Source of the DNA: Cellulophaga algicola DSM 14237 | Lineage (GTDB): Bacteria; Bacteroidota; Bacteroidia; Flavobacteriales; Flavobacteriaceae | Direction: 5' to 3' | Assembly (NCBI RefSeq): GCF_000186265.1 | Contig: NC_014934.1 | Coordinates: 2,232,001-2,296,000 of the forward strand | DNA: 64,000 bases | Shown here: piece after piece, positions 24,604 through 34,309 of the stretch | Position numbering within the stretch: position 1 is the stretch's first letter | How the letters are laid out: each line of letters begins with the position of its first letter | Translations under genes and position numbers: made by a program | Notes under the pieces: model-generated | Database searches by the model: none | What the model was told of the DNA's origin: nothing | Seen by the model: only the letters and a program-made list of their open reading frames with translations

Positions 24604-26604
24604 TTAAAATAAATTCTTAAGTAGGTTATCATCTACTAAGTTAGGCATTGTGACTCTTAATTCAGGATTTCTATCCATTTCTCGTTGAATTGCAAATAAG
24701 GCTTCTTTATTTCTAGCCCATCCTCTTCTAGCAATACCGTTGGTAACATCATAGAAAAGCATGCTTTTTAAGCGCTTAGCAGCTTCTTTAGAGCCATCTA
24801 TGACCATTCCGAATCCTCCATTGATAACTTCACCCCAACCGACACCACCACCATTATGAATAGAAACCCAAGTAGCACCTCTGAAACTATCGCCAATAAC
24901 GTTTTGTATTGCCATATCTGCTGTGAATTTGCTGCCGTCATAAATATTACTGGTTTCTCTAAAAGGAGAATCGGTACCACTCACATCATGGTGGTCTCTT
25001 CCTAAAACTATAGGAGCAGAAATTTCACCAGATGAAATAGCAGTATTAAAGGCATCGGCAATTTTTGATCTTCCCTCTGCATCTGCATATAAAATTCGCG
25101 CTTGGGAGCCTACTACAAGGTTGTTGCTGTTAGCTTCTTTTATCCAAGTGATGTTGTCTTGCAACTGCTGTTGGATTTCTGCAGGAGCTGTTTTTTTTAT
25201 TTCTTCTAAAATACGCTGAGCGATAGCGTCTGTTTTTTGTAGATCTATGGGCTTTCCAGAAGTACAGACCCATCTAAAAGGTCCAAAGCCATAATCAAAA
25301 CACATGGGTCCTAAAATATCTTGCACATACGAAGGATACCTAAAATCAATTCCGTTTTTGGCCATAACCGCTGCTTCTGCTCTAGAGGCTTCCAGTAGAA
25401 AAGCATTACCGTAGTCAAAAAAATAAGTTCCTTTTGCCGTGTGTTTATTAATGGCGTTAATTTGTCTTCGCAAAGATTCTTGAACCTTTTCTTTAAAAAG
25501 TTTAGGATTAACCACCATGAGTTCATTAGCCTCTTCAAAAGATATCGCTACGGGATAATACCCTCCTGCCCAAGGATTATGTAATGAGGTTTGATCAGAT
25601 CCTAAATGGATAAAAATATTTTCATCATAAAATCGTTCCCAAACAGCAACAATATTTCCTATAAATGCGATGGAAACTACTTCTTTTTTTTCTTGTGCTT
25701 CTTTAGTTCTAGCCACCAAATCATGTAAGTTGGTAACGAGAACATCTACCCAGCCTTGTTCATGTCTTTTTTTTGCGGCCGCAGCATTTACTTCGGCACA
25801 AATGGTAATACAACCAGCAATATTCCCCGCCTTTGGTTGTGCGCCACTCATGCCTCCTAATCCTGCTGTTAAAAATATTTTCCCAGCAGGGTTTTCATCA
25901 GACTTTAACACCTTTCTAAAAGCGTTCATTACGGTAATGGTCGTGCCATGAACAATACCTTGTGGTCCAATATACATATAAGAGCCGGCAGTCATTTGAC
26001 CATATTGGGTAACACCTAAGGCATTATATTTCTCCCAATCATCGGGTTTGGAATAATTAGGAATCATCATACCATTGGTAGCCACGACTCTTGGTGCTTC
26101 TGTAGAAGACGGGAAAAGCCCCATCGGGTGACCAGAATACATATGAAGTGTTTGTTCATTAGTCATGGTCGCCAAATACTGCATGGTTAAAATATATTGA
26201 GCCCAATTTTGAAAAACAGCGCCATTACCACCGTAGGTAATTAGTTCTTCAGGATGCTGGGCTACGGCAGGATCTAAATTGTTTTGAATCATTAACATGA
26301 TTCCTGCAGCTTGTGTAGTGGTATAGGGATATTCATCAATGGGCCTCGCATACATGATATATTCGGGCTTAAACCGATGCATGTAGATTCTTCCGTATGT
26401 AGACAATTCAAAAGCAAATTCTTGGGCCAGCTCTTTGTGCCAAGCTTTTGGAAAATAACGTAAAGCATTTTTTATGGCTAATTGCTTCTCATCAGAAGAA
26501 AGAATGTCTTTCCTTTTTGGAGCGTGACTAAGGGCCGAATCATATTCTTTTTTAGAAGGTAACTCCTTCGGAAGGCCTTGAAGAATTTGTTCTTTAAATG
26601 TCAT
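24604..26604 (-). CDS. hutU: urocanate hydratase
   Basis: Second step of histidine breakdown: urocanate to imidazolonepropionate, using tightly bound NAD. Motifs include ITYGGNGAVFQNWAQY, GLGGMSGAQPKAGNIAGC (NAD binding), GPFRWVCTSG (the active-site Cys region) and DHHDVSGTDSPFRETSNI. At 666 residues it is about 100 longer than the proteobacterial type, as in other Bacteroidota. It ends one base before hutI on the coding strand side, so translation is probably coupled. Confidence 0.93.
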   Translation of the reverse strand: MTFKEQILQGLPKELPSKKEYDSALSHAPKRKDILSSDEKQLAIKNALRYFPKAWHKELAQEFAFELSTYGRIYMHRFKPEYIMYARPIDEYPYTTTQAAGIMLMIQNNLDPAVAQHPEELITYGGNGAVFQNWAQYILTMQYLATMTNEQTLHMYSGHPMGLFPSSTEAPRVVATNGMMIPNYSKPDDWEKYNALGVTQYGQMTAGSYMYIGPQGIVHGTTITVMNAFRKVLKSDENPAGKIFLTAGLGGMSGAQPKAGNIAGCITICAEVNAAAAKKRHEQGWVDVLVTNLHDLVARTKEAQEKKEVVSIAFIGNIVAVWERFYDENIFIHLGSDQTSLHNPWAGGYYPVAISFEEANELMVVNPKLFKEKVQESLRRQINAINKHTAKGTYFFDYGNAFLLEASRAEAAVMAKNGIDFRYPSYVQDILGPMCFDYGFGPFRWVCTSGKPIDLQKTDAIAQRILEEIKKTAPAEIQQQLQDNITWIKEANSNNLVVGSQARILYADAEGRSKIADAFNTAISSGEISAPIVLGRDHHDVSGTDSPFRETSNIYDGSKFTADMAIQNVIGDSFRGATWVSIHNGGGVGWGEVINGGFGMVIDGSKEAAKRLKSMLFYDVTNGIARRGWARNKEALFAIQREMDRNPELRVTMPNLVDDNLLKNLF

Positions 26605-26605
26605 C

Positions 26606-27874
26606 TTAAGAGGTTTTGTGTTTATCGAATATTAATGCGCCATTTTTGAACACCATGCAAGGTTTAAAAGCGCCTTGATTGTATAAAATTTCATGGTAAT
26701 CACTGGTATGAAACAATACAAAATCTGCCAATAATCCTTCTTTTAATTGTCCTCTGTCTGATACATTTAAGGCTGCTGCTGCACGGTAGGTGATTCCTGC
26801 AAGTACTTCGGCATTGCTTAATTTTTCAAACGTTTGTAAAATAGCAGCCTGAGTAAGCAAATCGCCCATAGGAGCAGATCCTGGGTTATGATCACTGGCA
26901 ATGGCTACGGCGCAACCTGCATCTAATAATTTTCGGGCAGGCGTAAAAGCACAGCCTAAACCTAAAGAAGCTCCGGGTAGGGCAGTAGCAATTACATTAC
27001 TTTTTGAAAGTAGTTCTATTTCTTTATCGGTAGAGGCTTCCAAGTGATCCGCGCTTATGGCTCCAAATTCTACCGCAATGGCACTACCGCCTGTAGAAAA
27101 TTGATCCGCGTGCACGGTAATGTCAAAATCCATCGCTATGGCTTTCTCAAAATAGGGCCTAATCTCTTCTTTAGAAAAAGCACTTTCTTCTATAAAAGCA
27201 TCTATTCTATTGCTTAAATTTTCTTCTTTTAAAATGGGGAAAAGGGTATTGCTTATTTCTTTTAGATATGCTGTATTTGTACCCATGAAATCTTTTGGTT
27301 TCATATGAGCGGCTAAACAAGTAGGTATCAAATCTAGCGGAGTTTGTGCATTGCTACTTTTTATAGCACGGAGCATTTTCAATTCTTCAGTTACAGACAG
27401 GCCATAACCACTTTTTACTTCTAGCGTGGTAACTCCGTTTTTTAAATGTTGCTTGGTTCTTTTGATAATTTTTTTTATCAATTCTTCGGTTGAAGCCTTA
27501 CGAGTTTGCGTTACGGTGTCCCATATGCCGCCCCCTGCTTTAGCAATTTCTAAATAGGTCTTGCCTGCATTACGCATGGCATAATCTTTAGCTCTAGAAC
27601 CACCAAAGCATATATGTGTATGCGCATCTATAAAACCAGGCAGGCACACATGATCTCCTTCTAGTCTTGTAATTTCTGTTGTTGTATGATCAACATTTAA
27701 TACCATGTTTTTGAATAATCCTATGGCTTTTATGTTACCTTCTTCTATTAAAATACCGGCATCTTCAACAATGGTAAGTTGCTCGTCAGACAAAGCACCT
27801 TTTAGCGGTAAGCCCGTCATAGTTACCAACTGCTTAAAGGGACCTATAAGTTTCAATTTTTTCATGAGTATCAT
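26606..27874 (-). CDS. hutI: imidazolonepropionase
   Basis: Third step: imidazolonepropionate to formimidoylglutamate. It is an amidohydrolase-fold metal enzyme with GFIDAHTHICFGGSRA (metal His pair), KSGYGL, VHADQFS and ASDHNPGSAPMG (metal Asp). The length of 422 is usual. An alternative start is the Met at 27865 (MKKLKLIGPF), nine bases in, which looks better for the family. It lies between hutH and hutU. Confidence 0.93.
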   Translation of the reverse strand: MILMKKLKLIGPFKQLVTMTGLPLKGALSDEQLTIVEDAGILIEEGNIKAIGLFKNMVLNVDHTTTEITRLEGDHVCLPGFIDAHTHICFGGSRAKDYAMRNAGKTYLEIAKAGGGIWDTVTQTRKASTEELIKKIIKRTKQHLKNGVTTLEVKSGYGLSVTEELKMLRAIKSSNAQTPLDLIPTCLAAHMKPKDFMGTNTAYLKEISNTLFPILKEENLSNRIDAFIEESAFSKEEIRPYFEKAIAMDFDITVHADQFSTGGSAIAVEFGAISADHLEASTDKEIELLSKSNVIATALPGASLGLGCAFTPARKLLDAGCAVAIASDHNPGSAPMGDLLTQAAILQTFEKLSNAEVLAGITYRAAAALNVSDRGQLKEGLLADFVLFHTSDYHEILYNQGAFKPCMVFKNGALIFDKHKTS

Positions 27875-27907
27875 TTTATTAAATTTCTTGGAGTATGAAA
27901 AGCTATT

Positions 27908-29485
27908 TTAATATACTTCAAATTCATCCGTGAATTTTGTTTTCAAAGAGATTCCTTCTTTTTCACTGATGTTATCAATAACGTGAATGATGGTTTGGTC
28001 TTTAATCATTTCAATTCCTTTTTCGATATCATCAGAAAAAACACGATCCTTATCTGCAAAAGCTACCTTTTTACGAATAGCGGTGTGTATGGCCTCTAAA
28101 AAGATCCCCGATTTCATCGGTTTTCTAAATTCAAAAGCTTGTGCTGCAGTTAATAATTCTATCGCTAATATTTTTTCTACATTTTCTAAAACTTGCAATG
28201 CTTTTCTACCTCCAATAGACCCCATGCTTACGTGATCTTCTTGCCCTAATGATGTAGGAATGCTATCTGCGCTAGAAGGAAAACAAAGGCCTTTGTTCTC
28301 ACTAGCTAAAGCGGCAGTGGTATATTGTAGAATCATATAACCAGAATTGATTCCGGTTTCTTTCATTAATAATTTAGGTACACCAGGACTATTACCTTCT
28401 AGGGCTAAATAAATTCTTCGATCAGAAATGTTCCCTAGTTCAGAAGCCGCTAAACAAGCGTAATCTAAGGCCATAGCCAAAGGTTGTCCGTGAAAATTAC
28501 CACCGCTAATGGTTAATTCTTCATCTATAATTATAGGGTTATCCGTGACAGAATTTAATTCGACTTCTACCAGTTCTTTTAAATGTAACCAAGCATTTCT
28601 TGAAGCGCCATGTACCTGAGGCATACAACGTAAAGAATAGGGGTCTTGAACCCGATCACAATCAATATGATCCTCCATAATCTCAGAGCCTTTTAGCAAT
28701 CTTTTGATACGTTTTGCCACGTGAATGTTTCCTTTAAAAGGGCGTAAGGCATGCAATTCATTAAAAAATGGTTTCACAGAACCTTGCAAACCTTCAACCA
28801 TCATAGCACCAATAATATCTGCTTGAGAAAGACAACTGTGTAGCTTCTCTACTACTTTTACGGCATGTGCTAAAATAAATTGAGTGCCATTAATAAGCGC
28901 TAAGCCTTCTTTGGGTCCTAGATCTATAGCCGTTAAACCTGTTTGCTTAAAGAGCTCACCGGTGGTAATTTCAGTGCCTTTATAGTTTACTTTTCCTAAA
29001 CCAATTAAGGGTAAAAATAAATGAGATAAAGGGGCTAAATCTCCAGATGCACCTACAGAACCTTGTGATGGCACAATAGGAATGGCATCATGATCTATAT
29101 GCCAAAGGATGCGGTCTAAGGTAGTTTCTGAAATACCAGAATACCCTTTGGCTAAAGATTGTGCTTTTAAAATCAACATCAACTTTGCAATATCTGTGGC
29201 AATAGGGCTGCCAACTCCTACACTATGACTTTTTAAAATGTTGGATTGCAAGACTTTAGTTTCTTCTTTAGAAATTTTGGTAGTACAAAGTGGGCCAAAT
29301 CCTGTGTTTATACCATATACTGCCTTGCCTTTTGCTACAATATTAGCTACGATTTGAGCACTTGCGTTTATTTTTTCTCTGGTATTCGTAGAAAGCTTAA
29401 CCTTGGTTTCTCCTTTTGCAATAGCAAGTGTTATGCCTGCGGTAAGCCAATCTTCGCCAAGTTTAAACGTCTTTTTAGGTGTCAT
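27908..29485 (-). CDS. hutH: histidine ammonia-lyase
   Basis: First step: histidine to urocanate plus ammonia. The MIO cofactor tripeptide Ala146-Ser147-Gly148 sits in GSVGASGDLAPLSH. Other landmarks are YGINTGFGPL and QEDHVSMGS. At 525 residues it is a standard aromatic ammonia-lyase length. It is the first gene of the operon, with the LysR gene diverging upstream. HutH rather than a tyrosine ammonia-lyase is chosen because the three other hut enzymes follow. Confidence 0.93.
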   Translation of the reverse strand: MTPKKTFKLGEDWLTAGITLAIAKGETKVKLSTNTREKINASAQIVANIVAKGKAVYGINTGFGPLCTTKISKEETKVLQSNILKSHSVGVGSPIATDIAKLMLILKAQSLAKGYSGISETTLDRILWHIDHDAIPIVPSQGSVGASGDLAPLSHLFLPLIGLGKVNYKGTEITTGELFKQTGLTAIDLGPKEGLALINGTQFILAHAVKVVEKLHSCLSQADIIGAMMVEGLQGSVKPFFNELHALRPFKGNIHVAKRIKRLLKGSEIMEDHIDCDRVQDPYSLRCMPQVHGASRNAWLHLKELVEVELNSVTDNPIIIDEELTISGGNFHGQPLAMALDYACLAASELGNISDRRIYLALEGNSPGVPKLLMKETGINSGYMILQYTTAALASENKGLCFPSSADSIPTSLGQEDHVSMGSIGGRKALQVLENVEKILAIELLTAAQAFEFRKPMKSGIFLEAIHTAIRKKVAFADKDRVFSDDIEKGIEMIKDQTIIHVIDNISEKEGISLKTKFTDEFEVY

Positions 29486-29570
29486 AGTTTTAAATCAGAA
29501 ATTCAATCTTATAAATTTATTGATTAAGTTTGATAATTACCAATATCATATATATCACTATTCAATAACT
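29486..29570. promoter_or_regulatory. divergent hut / LysR promoter region
   Basis: 85 AT-rich bases between hutH and the LysR start. GATAATTACCAATATC around 29531-29546 is an imperfect dyad that could be a LysR site, but it is weak. Both promoters must lie here unless they overlap the coding ends. Confidence 0.4.
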
Positions 29571-30467
29571 ATGGGTTATCAATTAGAGTTGCGTCATTTT
29601 CATTATTTTTTGGCAGTAGCCGATGAATTGCATTATAGAAAAGCGGCAGAAAAGTTGTGTATTTCGCAACCAGGATTAAGTAGGCAAATCAAACAGATGG
29701 AAGAAATTTTGGAGACCTCCTTGTTTGTTCGGAATAAGAAAAAAGTAACGCTGACGCCCGCAGGGGAATTCCTTAAAGCAGAAGTAGAGTTTATTGTGAA
29801 CCATTTAGATGTTACCAAAAAACAATTAAAATTGATCTCTGAGGGCGATTTTGGAGAAATTCGGATTGGATTTTTGGGTTCGGCCATGCAAACCGTAGTT
29901 CCGGATTTGTTGGTAAAGTTACGCGACAGTTTTCCGCAGATAAAGACCACTCTAGAAGAACTTTCAAATACCGCTCAAGTAAATGCTATTTTAAAAGATA
30001 CTTTAGATATTGGTTTTGTAAGACTGCCAAGAGTGCCAGATGGTTTAGGTATTGAAACAGTTATGCAAGACACTTTTTCTCTCGTGCTTCCAAAAGCACA
30101 CCCTATAGATGCAAATAGTTTCAAAAAGATGAATCAGTTTGCTAAGGAAGAGTTTATACTGTTTTCACAGGATTATAGTGCCTTGTATTTTGATACGGTA
30201 ATGAGTATTTGCGAAGATGCTGGTTTTACCCCTAGCGTTTCTCATAAATCGGTACATGCACAAACCATTTTTAAATTGGTAGAGAATAATTTGGGTATTG
30301 CTATTGTACCTACATCACTTCAATATGGTTTTGATATGGGGGTAAAATTTATCGAATTAAAAAAAATAAAACAACGTGCTGAGCTGTCTGTTATTTGGAA
30401 AAAAGACAACCGAAATCCTACTCTTAAACATTGTTTAAATTTAGTGTTAAGGGAGTCTTTGAAGTAA
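29571..30467 (+). CDS. LysR-family regulator, probably of the hut operon
   Basis: The start at 29571 (MGYQLELRHFHYFLAV) is chosen because the LysR HTH begins at once; the frame is open further upstream but that overlaps hutH. Residues 5-65 form the winged HTH (YRKAAEKLCISQPGLSRQIK), and 90-295 the substrate-binding domain (FGEIRIGFLGSAMQTVVPDL). The length of 298 is typical. Divergent placement next to hutH suggests it senses a pathway compound, usually urocanate in other bacteria; that ligand is inferred. Confidence 0.85.
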   Translation: MGYQLELRHFHYFLAVADELHYRKAAEKLCISQPGLSRQIKQMEEILETSLFVRNKKKVTLTPAGEFLKAEVEFIVNHLDVTKKQLKLISEGDFGEIRIGFLGSAMQTVVPDLLVKLRDSFPQIKTTLEELSNTAQVNAILKDTLDIGFVRLPRVPDGLGIETVMQDTFSLVLPKAHPIDANSFKKMNQFAKEEFILFSQDYSALYFDTVMSICEDAGFTPSVSHKSVHAQTIFKLVENNLGIAIVPTSLQYGFDMGVKFIELKKIKQRAELSVIWKKDNRNPTLKHCLNLVLRESLK

Positions 30468-30508
30468 TGAATAAGAATTAACTTTGTTAGAATTAAAAAA
30501 TTGACGCT

Positions 30509-31060
30509 ATGCTATTTGATGTGATACGAAAGAGAAGATCGGTTTTTCCGGCTCAATATAATGAAACTCCTATTGCTAAGGAAGATATTTTAAAAGTGTT
30601 AGAGGCTGCTAATTGGGCGCCTAGTCACCGAAAAACGGAACCTTGGCGCTTCAAAGTAATGCAAGGAGAAACATTGGAAAAATTAGGCTTGTTCCTTTCT
30701 TTAAAATATTTAGAGACAGATCCGAGTCCTAAAGAATTTAAAGCAAAGAAGATCATAGAAAACCCTAAAAAAGCTTCTGCTATAATAGCCATTTGTATGC
30801 AACGCGATCCTATGAAAAGTGTTCCTGAATGGGAAGAGGTGGCTGCAGTAGCCATGGCCGTTCAAAACATGTGGTTGGCGTGCACCGAATTAGGTGTTGG
30901 AGCCTATTGGAGTTCTCCAGCCTTAGTAAAGCATATGGGAGATTTTTTTGAAATGAACCATGAAGAAGCTTGTTTAGGTTTTTTCTACATGGGGAATTAT
31001 GATCAAGAAATACCAGATGCTGCTAGAGGTTCTATTGAAGACAAAACCGTTTGGTTGTAG
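30509..31060 (+). CDS. nitroreductase-family protein (YdjA-like)
   Basis: An FMN-dependent nitroreductase fold: the opening VIRKRRSVFP and EAANWAPSHRKTEPWRF bind flavin phosphate, and AAVAMAVQNMWLACTELGVGAYW is the family's central helix. The length of 183 matches the small YdjA type. Substrate cannot be told from sequence. It follows the LysR gene by 41 bases and may share its transcript; it converges on the DUF456 gene. Confidence 0.85.
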   Translation: MLFDVIRKRRSVFPAQYNETPIAKEDILKVLEAANWAPSHRKTEPWRFKVMQGETLEKLGLFLSLKYLETDPSPKEFKAKKIIENPKKASAIIAICMQRDPMKSVPEWEEVAAVAMAVQNMWLACTELGVGAYWSSPALVKHMGDFFEMNHEEACLGFFYMGNYDQEIPDAARGSIEDKTVWL

Positions 31061-31062
31061 TA

Positions 31063-31578
31063 CTATTTAAAGTACGGGAAAAGTACCTCTTTGTATTCCC
31101 AAGCCTTAGCGATAAAGAGTCCTAGAAATACAATAGACACCATAAACTTTAAAAAGGTTCCTGTGATGAACCCTAAAAAAGATCCAAAAGCCGCTTTAAG
31201 AGCGGTTTTTTTGTCGGCTTTATTTAGTAACTCTCCAACAAAAGCACCCACAAAAGGCCAAATTATAATTCCGAACACACCTAATATCGGGAATAGTAAG
31301 GCGACAAGAAGCCCTAAGGTGGTACCAATCATCCCCGCTTTACTACCGCCAAATTTCTTTGTTCCCATGGCTGGGATAATATAATCTAAAGCAAAAACAA
31401 ATAGTGCAATAGCCAGAGTGATGCCTAAAAACCACCAGTCTTGCGGAATAACGCTTGTTAAAAATAGGAGTAGAAGCCCTAGCCAACTTATAGGTGGGCC
31501 AGGTAGCACAGGTAAAAAGCTTCCGATGATACCTGCTAACATAAAAATGAAACCAAAGAGTAGTAACGCAATATCCAT
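31063..31578 (-). CDS. DUF456 membrane protein
   Basis: A 171-residue protein with four or five membrane helices and the Gly/Pro-rich turns of DUF456 (GIIGSFLPVLPGPPISWLGL, IWPFVGAFVGELL). Function of the family is unknown. Its 3' end is two bases from the stop of the convergent nitroreductase gene. Confidence 0.85.
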   Translation of the reverse strand: MDIALLLFGFIFMLAGIIGSFLPVLPGPPISWLGLLLLFLTSVIPQDWWFLGITLAIALFVFALDYIIPAMGTKKFGGSKAGMIGTTLGLLVALLFPILGVFGIIIWPFVGAFVGELLNKADKKTALKAAFGSFLGFITGTFLKFMVSIVFLGLFIAKAWEYKEVLFPYFK

Positions 31579-31651
31579 TTAAGGGTGTTTGTTTAGTAAG
31601 ACGAAAATTACGATGCTTTGTTACATCAACATAATTTTTTTTAAGTTTTTC

Positions 31652-31708
31652 AACTAATTCATTAGTTTGAACTAATTATTTAGTTATATTTGAACTAATA
31701 AGTTAGTT
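31652..31708 (+). promoter_or_regulatory. three BlaI-type operators over a promoter
   Basis: Three 16-bp dyads fit AACTAAnnnnTTAGTT: 31652-31667, 31670-31685 and 31693-31708. A -7 box TATATTTG (31685-31692) lies exactly between the second and third. Binding of a dimeric repressor would block the promoter. The BlaI-family gene starts 84 bases later, so autoregulation is likely. Confidence 0.65.
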
Positions 31709-31791
31709 GAAAGCTATTTTTAGTACGATAGTCGGATACTAATTTAAGTGTTTAACCAGTGTCAATAGATACTGAAACAAGTTTAAGATAC

Positions 31792-32154
31792 ATGAAACAA
31801 TTGACAAAGGCAGAAGAAGAGGTAATGCAGGTATTGTGGCAATTAGAAAAGTGCAATGTTGCGGCTATAATCGAAGAATTGCCAGAACCAAAACCTGCTT
31901 ACAATACAGTATCTACTATTGTACGCATCTTAGAAAGTAAAGGTTTTGTAAATCACGAACAGGAAGGGAAAGGCTATTTATATTTTCCATTATTGAAGAA
32001 AGCAGACTATAGCAATCAATCTATCAACAAACTAGTAGATGGTTATTTCCAAGGTTCTTTTAAGAGTATGGTGTCTTTCTTCATGAAAAAGAATGATATG
32101 AATTTATCGGAACTAGAATCGATATTAAAAGAAATTAAAAAGGAAGAAAAATGA
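31792..32154 (+). CDS. BlaI/MecI-family repressor
   Basis: The start at ATG 31792 (MKQLTKAEEEVMQVLW) is preferred over an upstream GTG at 31759. Residues 1-75 form the winged HTH typical of BlaI/CopY (YNTVSTIVRILESKGFVNHE), and the rest a dimerisation helix region. 120 residues is normal. Such repressors are removed by proteolysis started by an M56 membrane sensor, and such a gene follows with a four-base overlap (ATGA). The signal is unknown; a beta-lactam role should not be assumed in Bacteroidota. Confidence 0.9.
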   Translation: MKQLTKAEEEVMQVLWQLEKCNVAAIIEELPEPKPAYNTVSTIVRILESKGFVNHEQEGKGYLYFPLLKKADYSNQSINKLVDGYFQGSFKSMVSFFMKKNDMNLSELESILKEIKKEEK

Positions 32155-33662
32155 TACAGTATATTTTAGAAAGTATAGCTTTTCAGCTTTTGTTTTTAAT
32201 CGTTTATGATCTTTTTCTGAAAAAAGAAACCTTTTTTCAATGGAACAGAGTGTATCTCATTGGTACCTATGTCTTGTCTTTAGTTTTGCCTTGGGTAAAA
32301 ATTGAAGCCTTAAAAACGAAAGTATCAGAAACTACTTTTAGCTATCCAGAGTTTTTATGGAATACAAATAACGTAGAAGTTACTGGTATTTCAGAGGGTA
32401 ATACGCTTATGGATTGGTTGCGTATTGTAGCCATTGCTGGAATGTTAATAGCAGGTTTAATTTTTGTATTTAAATTATATCAGATAAAACAATTAAAGGA
32501 TAAAGGCACAATTCAGTATTTAAGTCATTTTACACAAATCGTAATCAATAATAGTGAAATTGCATTCTCATTTTTTAAGTCGGTTTTCTTAGGAGATAAA
32601 GTATTGGAAAAAGATTATGAAAGCATTGTAGCACATGAATTGGTTCATATACGTCAAGGACATTCGTATGATTTGGTCTTTTTTGAACTCCTCCGTGTTA
32701 TCAATTGGTTTAATCCCTTAGTGTATGTATACCAAAATAGAATATCAGAATTGCATGAGTTTATAGCGGATGCTCACGTATCTAAAACCCATAAAAAAGA
32801 ACAATACCAACTGTTGTTATCTCAAGTTTTTCAAACAGAAAATATTTCATTTATCAATCCATTTTTTAAATCATCATTAATCAAAAAACGAATCGTTATG
32901 TTACAAAAATCAAAATCAAAGCGTGTATTTCAGTTAAAGTATTTAGTATTAGTACCATTAGTTATTGGAATGCTATTTTATTCTTCATGTGAAAATGAAT
33001 TAAAAACGAATGAATTGGAACAGGGGGCAACCTTAAAAACATCTTCTAATGAACAACAAATCTTGGAAGTATCAGATTATGAAAAATTCATATTAGAAGT
33101 ATCAGATTTAGACACTTTAACCGAAAAAGAAAGTATTCAAAGAGCTGAGTTTTTTTCTAAAGTAGAAGCTTATAAAGAAGAAGGTAATTTTGTTATAAGT
33201 GATGAAAAAGGTAATTCAATAAAAATTAAAACAAATACGGAAGGAATTGAGTCTGTAAATGTTATCAAAGGAGATTCTGCGATCTCTAAAGAAGAGATAG
33301 ATTATGATAACGCTACAGATGTGCCATTTATGGTTGTAAATGAAGCCCCAGTTTTTCCTGGTTGTGAAGATGCTGAAAACCAAAGAGCTTGTTTTAAAGA
33401 AAAATTATTTCAGCATATTAATAAGAATTTCAAATATCCTCAAGAAGCTCAGGATAAAGGAATACAAGGAAAAGTAAATATCTTATTTACAATAGATGAA
33501 ACTGGAGCTATAGCAGGTTTAAAAATGCGAGGTCCTGATAAGTCATTAGAAGCAGAGGCCGGGCGTATCATTTCTTTATTGCCAAAAATGACACCCGGTA
33601 AGCAAAACGGGAAAGTAGTTCGTGTACCATTTTCTATTCCTATTTCTTTTAAGTTACAGTAA
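32151..33662 (+). CDS. M56 (BlaR1-like) metalloprotease with TonB C-terminal domain
   Basis: N-terminal membrane helices flank a zinc protease site HELVH at 162-166 and NPLVYVYQNRISELHEFIADAHV further on. A further helix near residue 265 (YLVLVPLVIGMLFYSSC) leads to a periplasmic part. The last 85 residues are a TonB C-terminal domain (FKYPQEAQDKGIQGKVNILF), a combination common in Bacteroidota. It is probably the sensor for the repressor upstream. The TonB domain may contact envelope partners rather than power transport. Confidence 0.87.
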   Translation: MIQYILESIAFQLLFLIVYDLFLKKETFFQWNRVYLIGTYVLSLVLPWVKIEALKTKVSETTFSYPEFLWNTNNVEVTGISEGNTLMDWLRIVAIAGMLIAGLIFVFKLYQIKQLKDKGTIQYLSHFTQIVINNSEIAFSFFKSVFLGDKVLEKDYESIVAHELVHIRQGHSYDLVFFELLRVINWFNPLVYVYQNRISELHEFIADAHVSKTHKKEQYQLLLSQVFQTENISFINPFFKSSLIKKRIVMLQKSKSKRVFQLKYLVLVPLVIGMLFYSSCENELKTNELEQGATLKTSSNEQQILEVSDYEKFILEVSDLDTLTEKESIQRAEFFSKVEAYKEEGNFVISDEKGNSIKIKTNTEGIESVNVIKGDSAISKEEIDYDNATDVPFMVVNEAPVFPGCEDAENQRACFKEKLFQHINKNFKYPQEAQDKGIQGKVNILFTIDETGAIAGLKMRGPDKSLEAEAGRIISLLPKMTPGKQNGKVVRVPFSIPISFKLQ

Positions 33663-33824
33663 AATTTGCACCTAAATTTGAAGATATGATTAAGGCCAAA
33701 GTAAATTCTTTGGCTTTTTTGTTGCTCAAAAACAAGGAATGATCAGAACTAAAAGAGGAAATCCTCATAACAACCAATTAAATAACTCAAAAAATCGTAA
33801 TTTTCCACAAACTTTATAGCGCAC

Positions 33825-34301
33825 ATGCGTATAGTATTAATTTTATGTGGATTTTTTCTAGTTGTTTCTTGTGATCTCTTCACGTCAAAAGAAGAGAAAA
33901 CACAGCAATTGGTAACACGCGAATTGCAAGAAATAAATTTCAATGAAGTAGATCAATTTCCGCTTTTTGAAAATTGTGATGAGGCGGATTCTAAAGAAGA
34001 AAATATGGAATGTTTTCAAGAAACATTACTTAGGCATTTTTCTACTTCTTTAGACGGATTTGAATTTGTATTAAGGGAGGAAGTTTTAGACACATTATAC
34101 GTCGATTTTTTAATGGATAAAATGGGGGCGGTTTCTGTTCTAGATATTGAACATAATGCTATCGTCGAAGAACAAATACCAGAGTTTGATGCGGTGATTA
34201 CCCGTTGCTTACTTACCTTGCCACAAGCATCACCGGCACTAAAAAGAGGTATTCCAATACGAGCAAAATTTAGAATTCCGATTGTACTTAATACCAAATA
34301 A
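33825..34301 (+). CDS. lipoprotein with TonB-like C-terminal domain
   Basis: Lipobox VVSC (Cys near residue 16). The body has QFPLFENCDEADSKEENMEC, echoing PVFPGCEDAENQRACFKEK in the M56 protein upstream, and an end (ALKRGIPIRAKFRIPIVL) like the TonB C-terminal fold. It therefore looks related to the C-terminal region of that protein. It is nine bases before the TTG start of ruvC. Confidence 0.65.
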   Translation: MRIVLILCGFFLVVSCDLFTSKEEKTQQLVTRELQEINFNEVDQFPLFENCDEADSKEENMECFQETLLRHFSTSLDGFEFVLREEVLDTLYVDFLMDKMGAVSVLDIEHNAIVEEQIPEFDAVITRCLLTLPQASPALKRGIPIRAKFRIPIVLNTK

Positions 34302-34309
34302 ATTAACTC

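Noticed and set aside
29403-29570. N-terminal extension of the LysR regulator
   Set aside because: It overlaps hutH antisense and precedes the family's normal HTH start at 29571.
31652-31708. Simple AT-rich noise in place of operators
   Set aside because: Three copies with matching arms and regular placement around a -7 box are unlikely by chance, so they were kept as operators.
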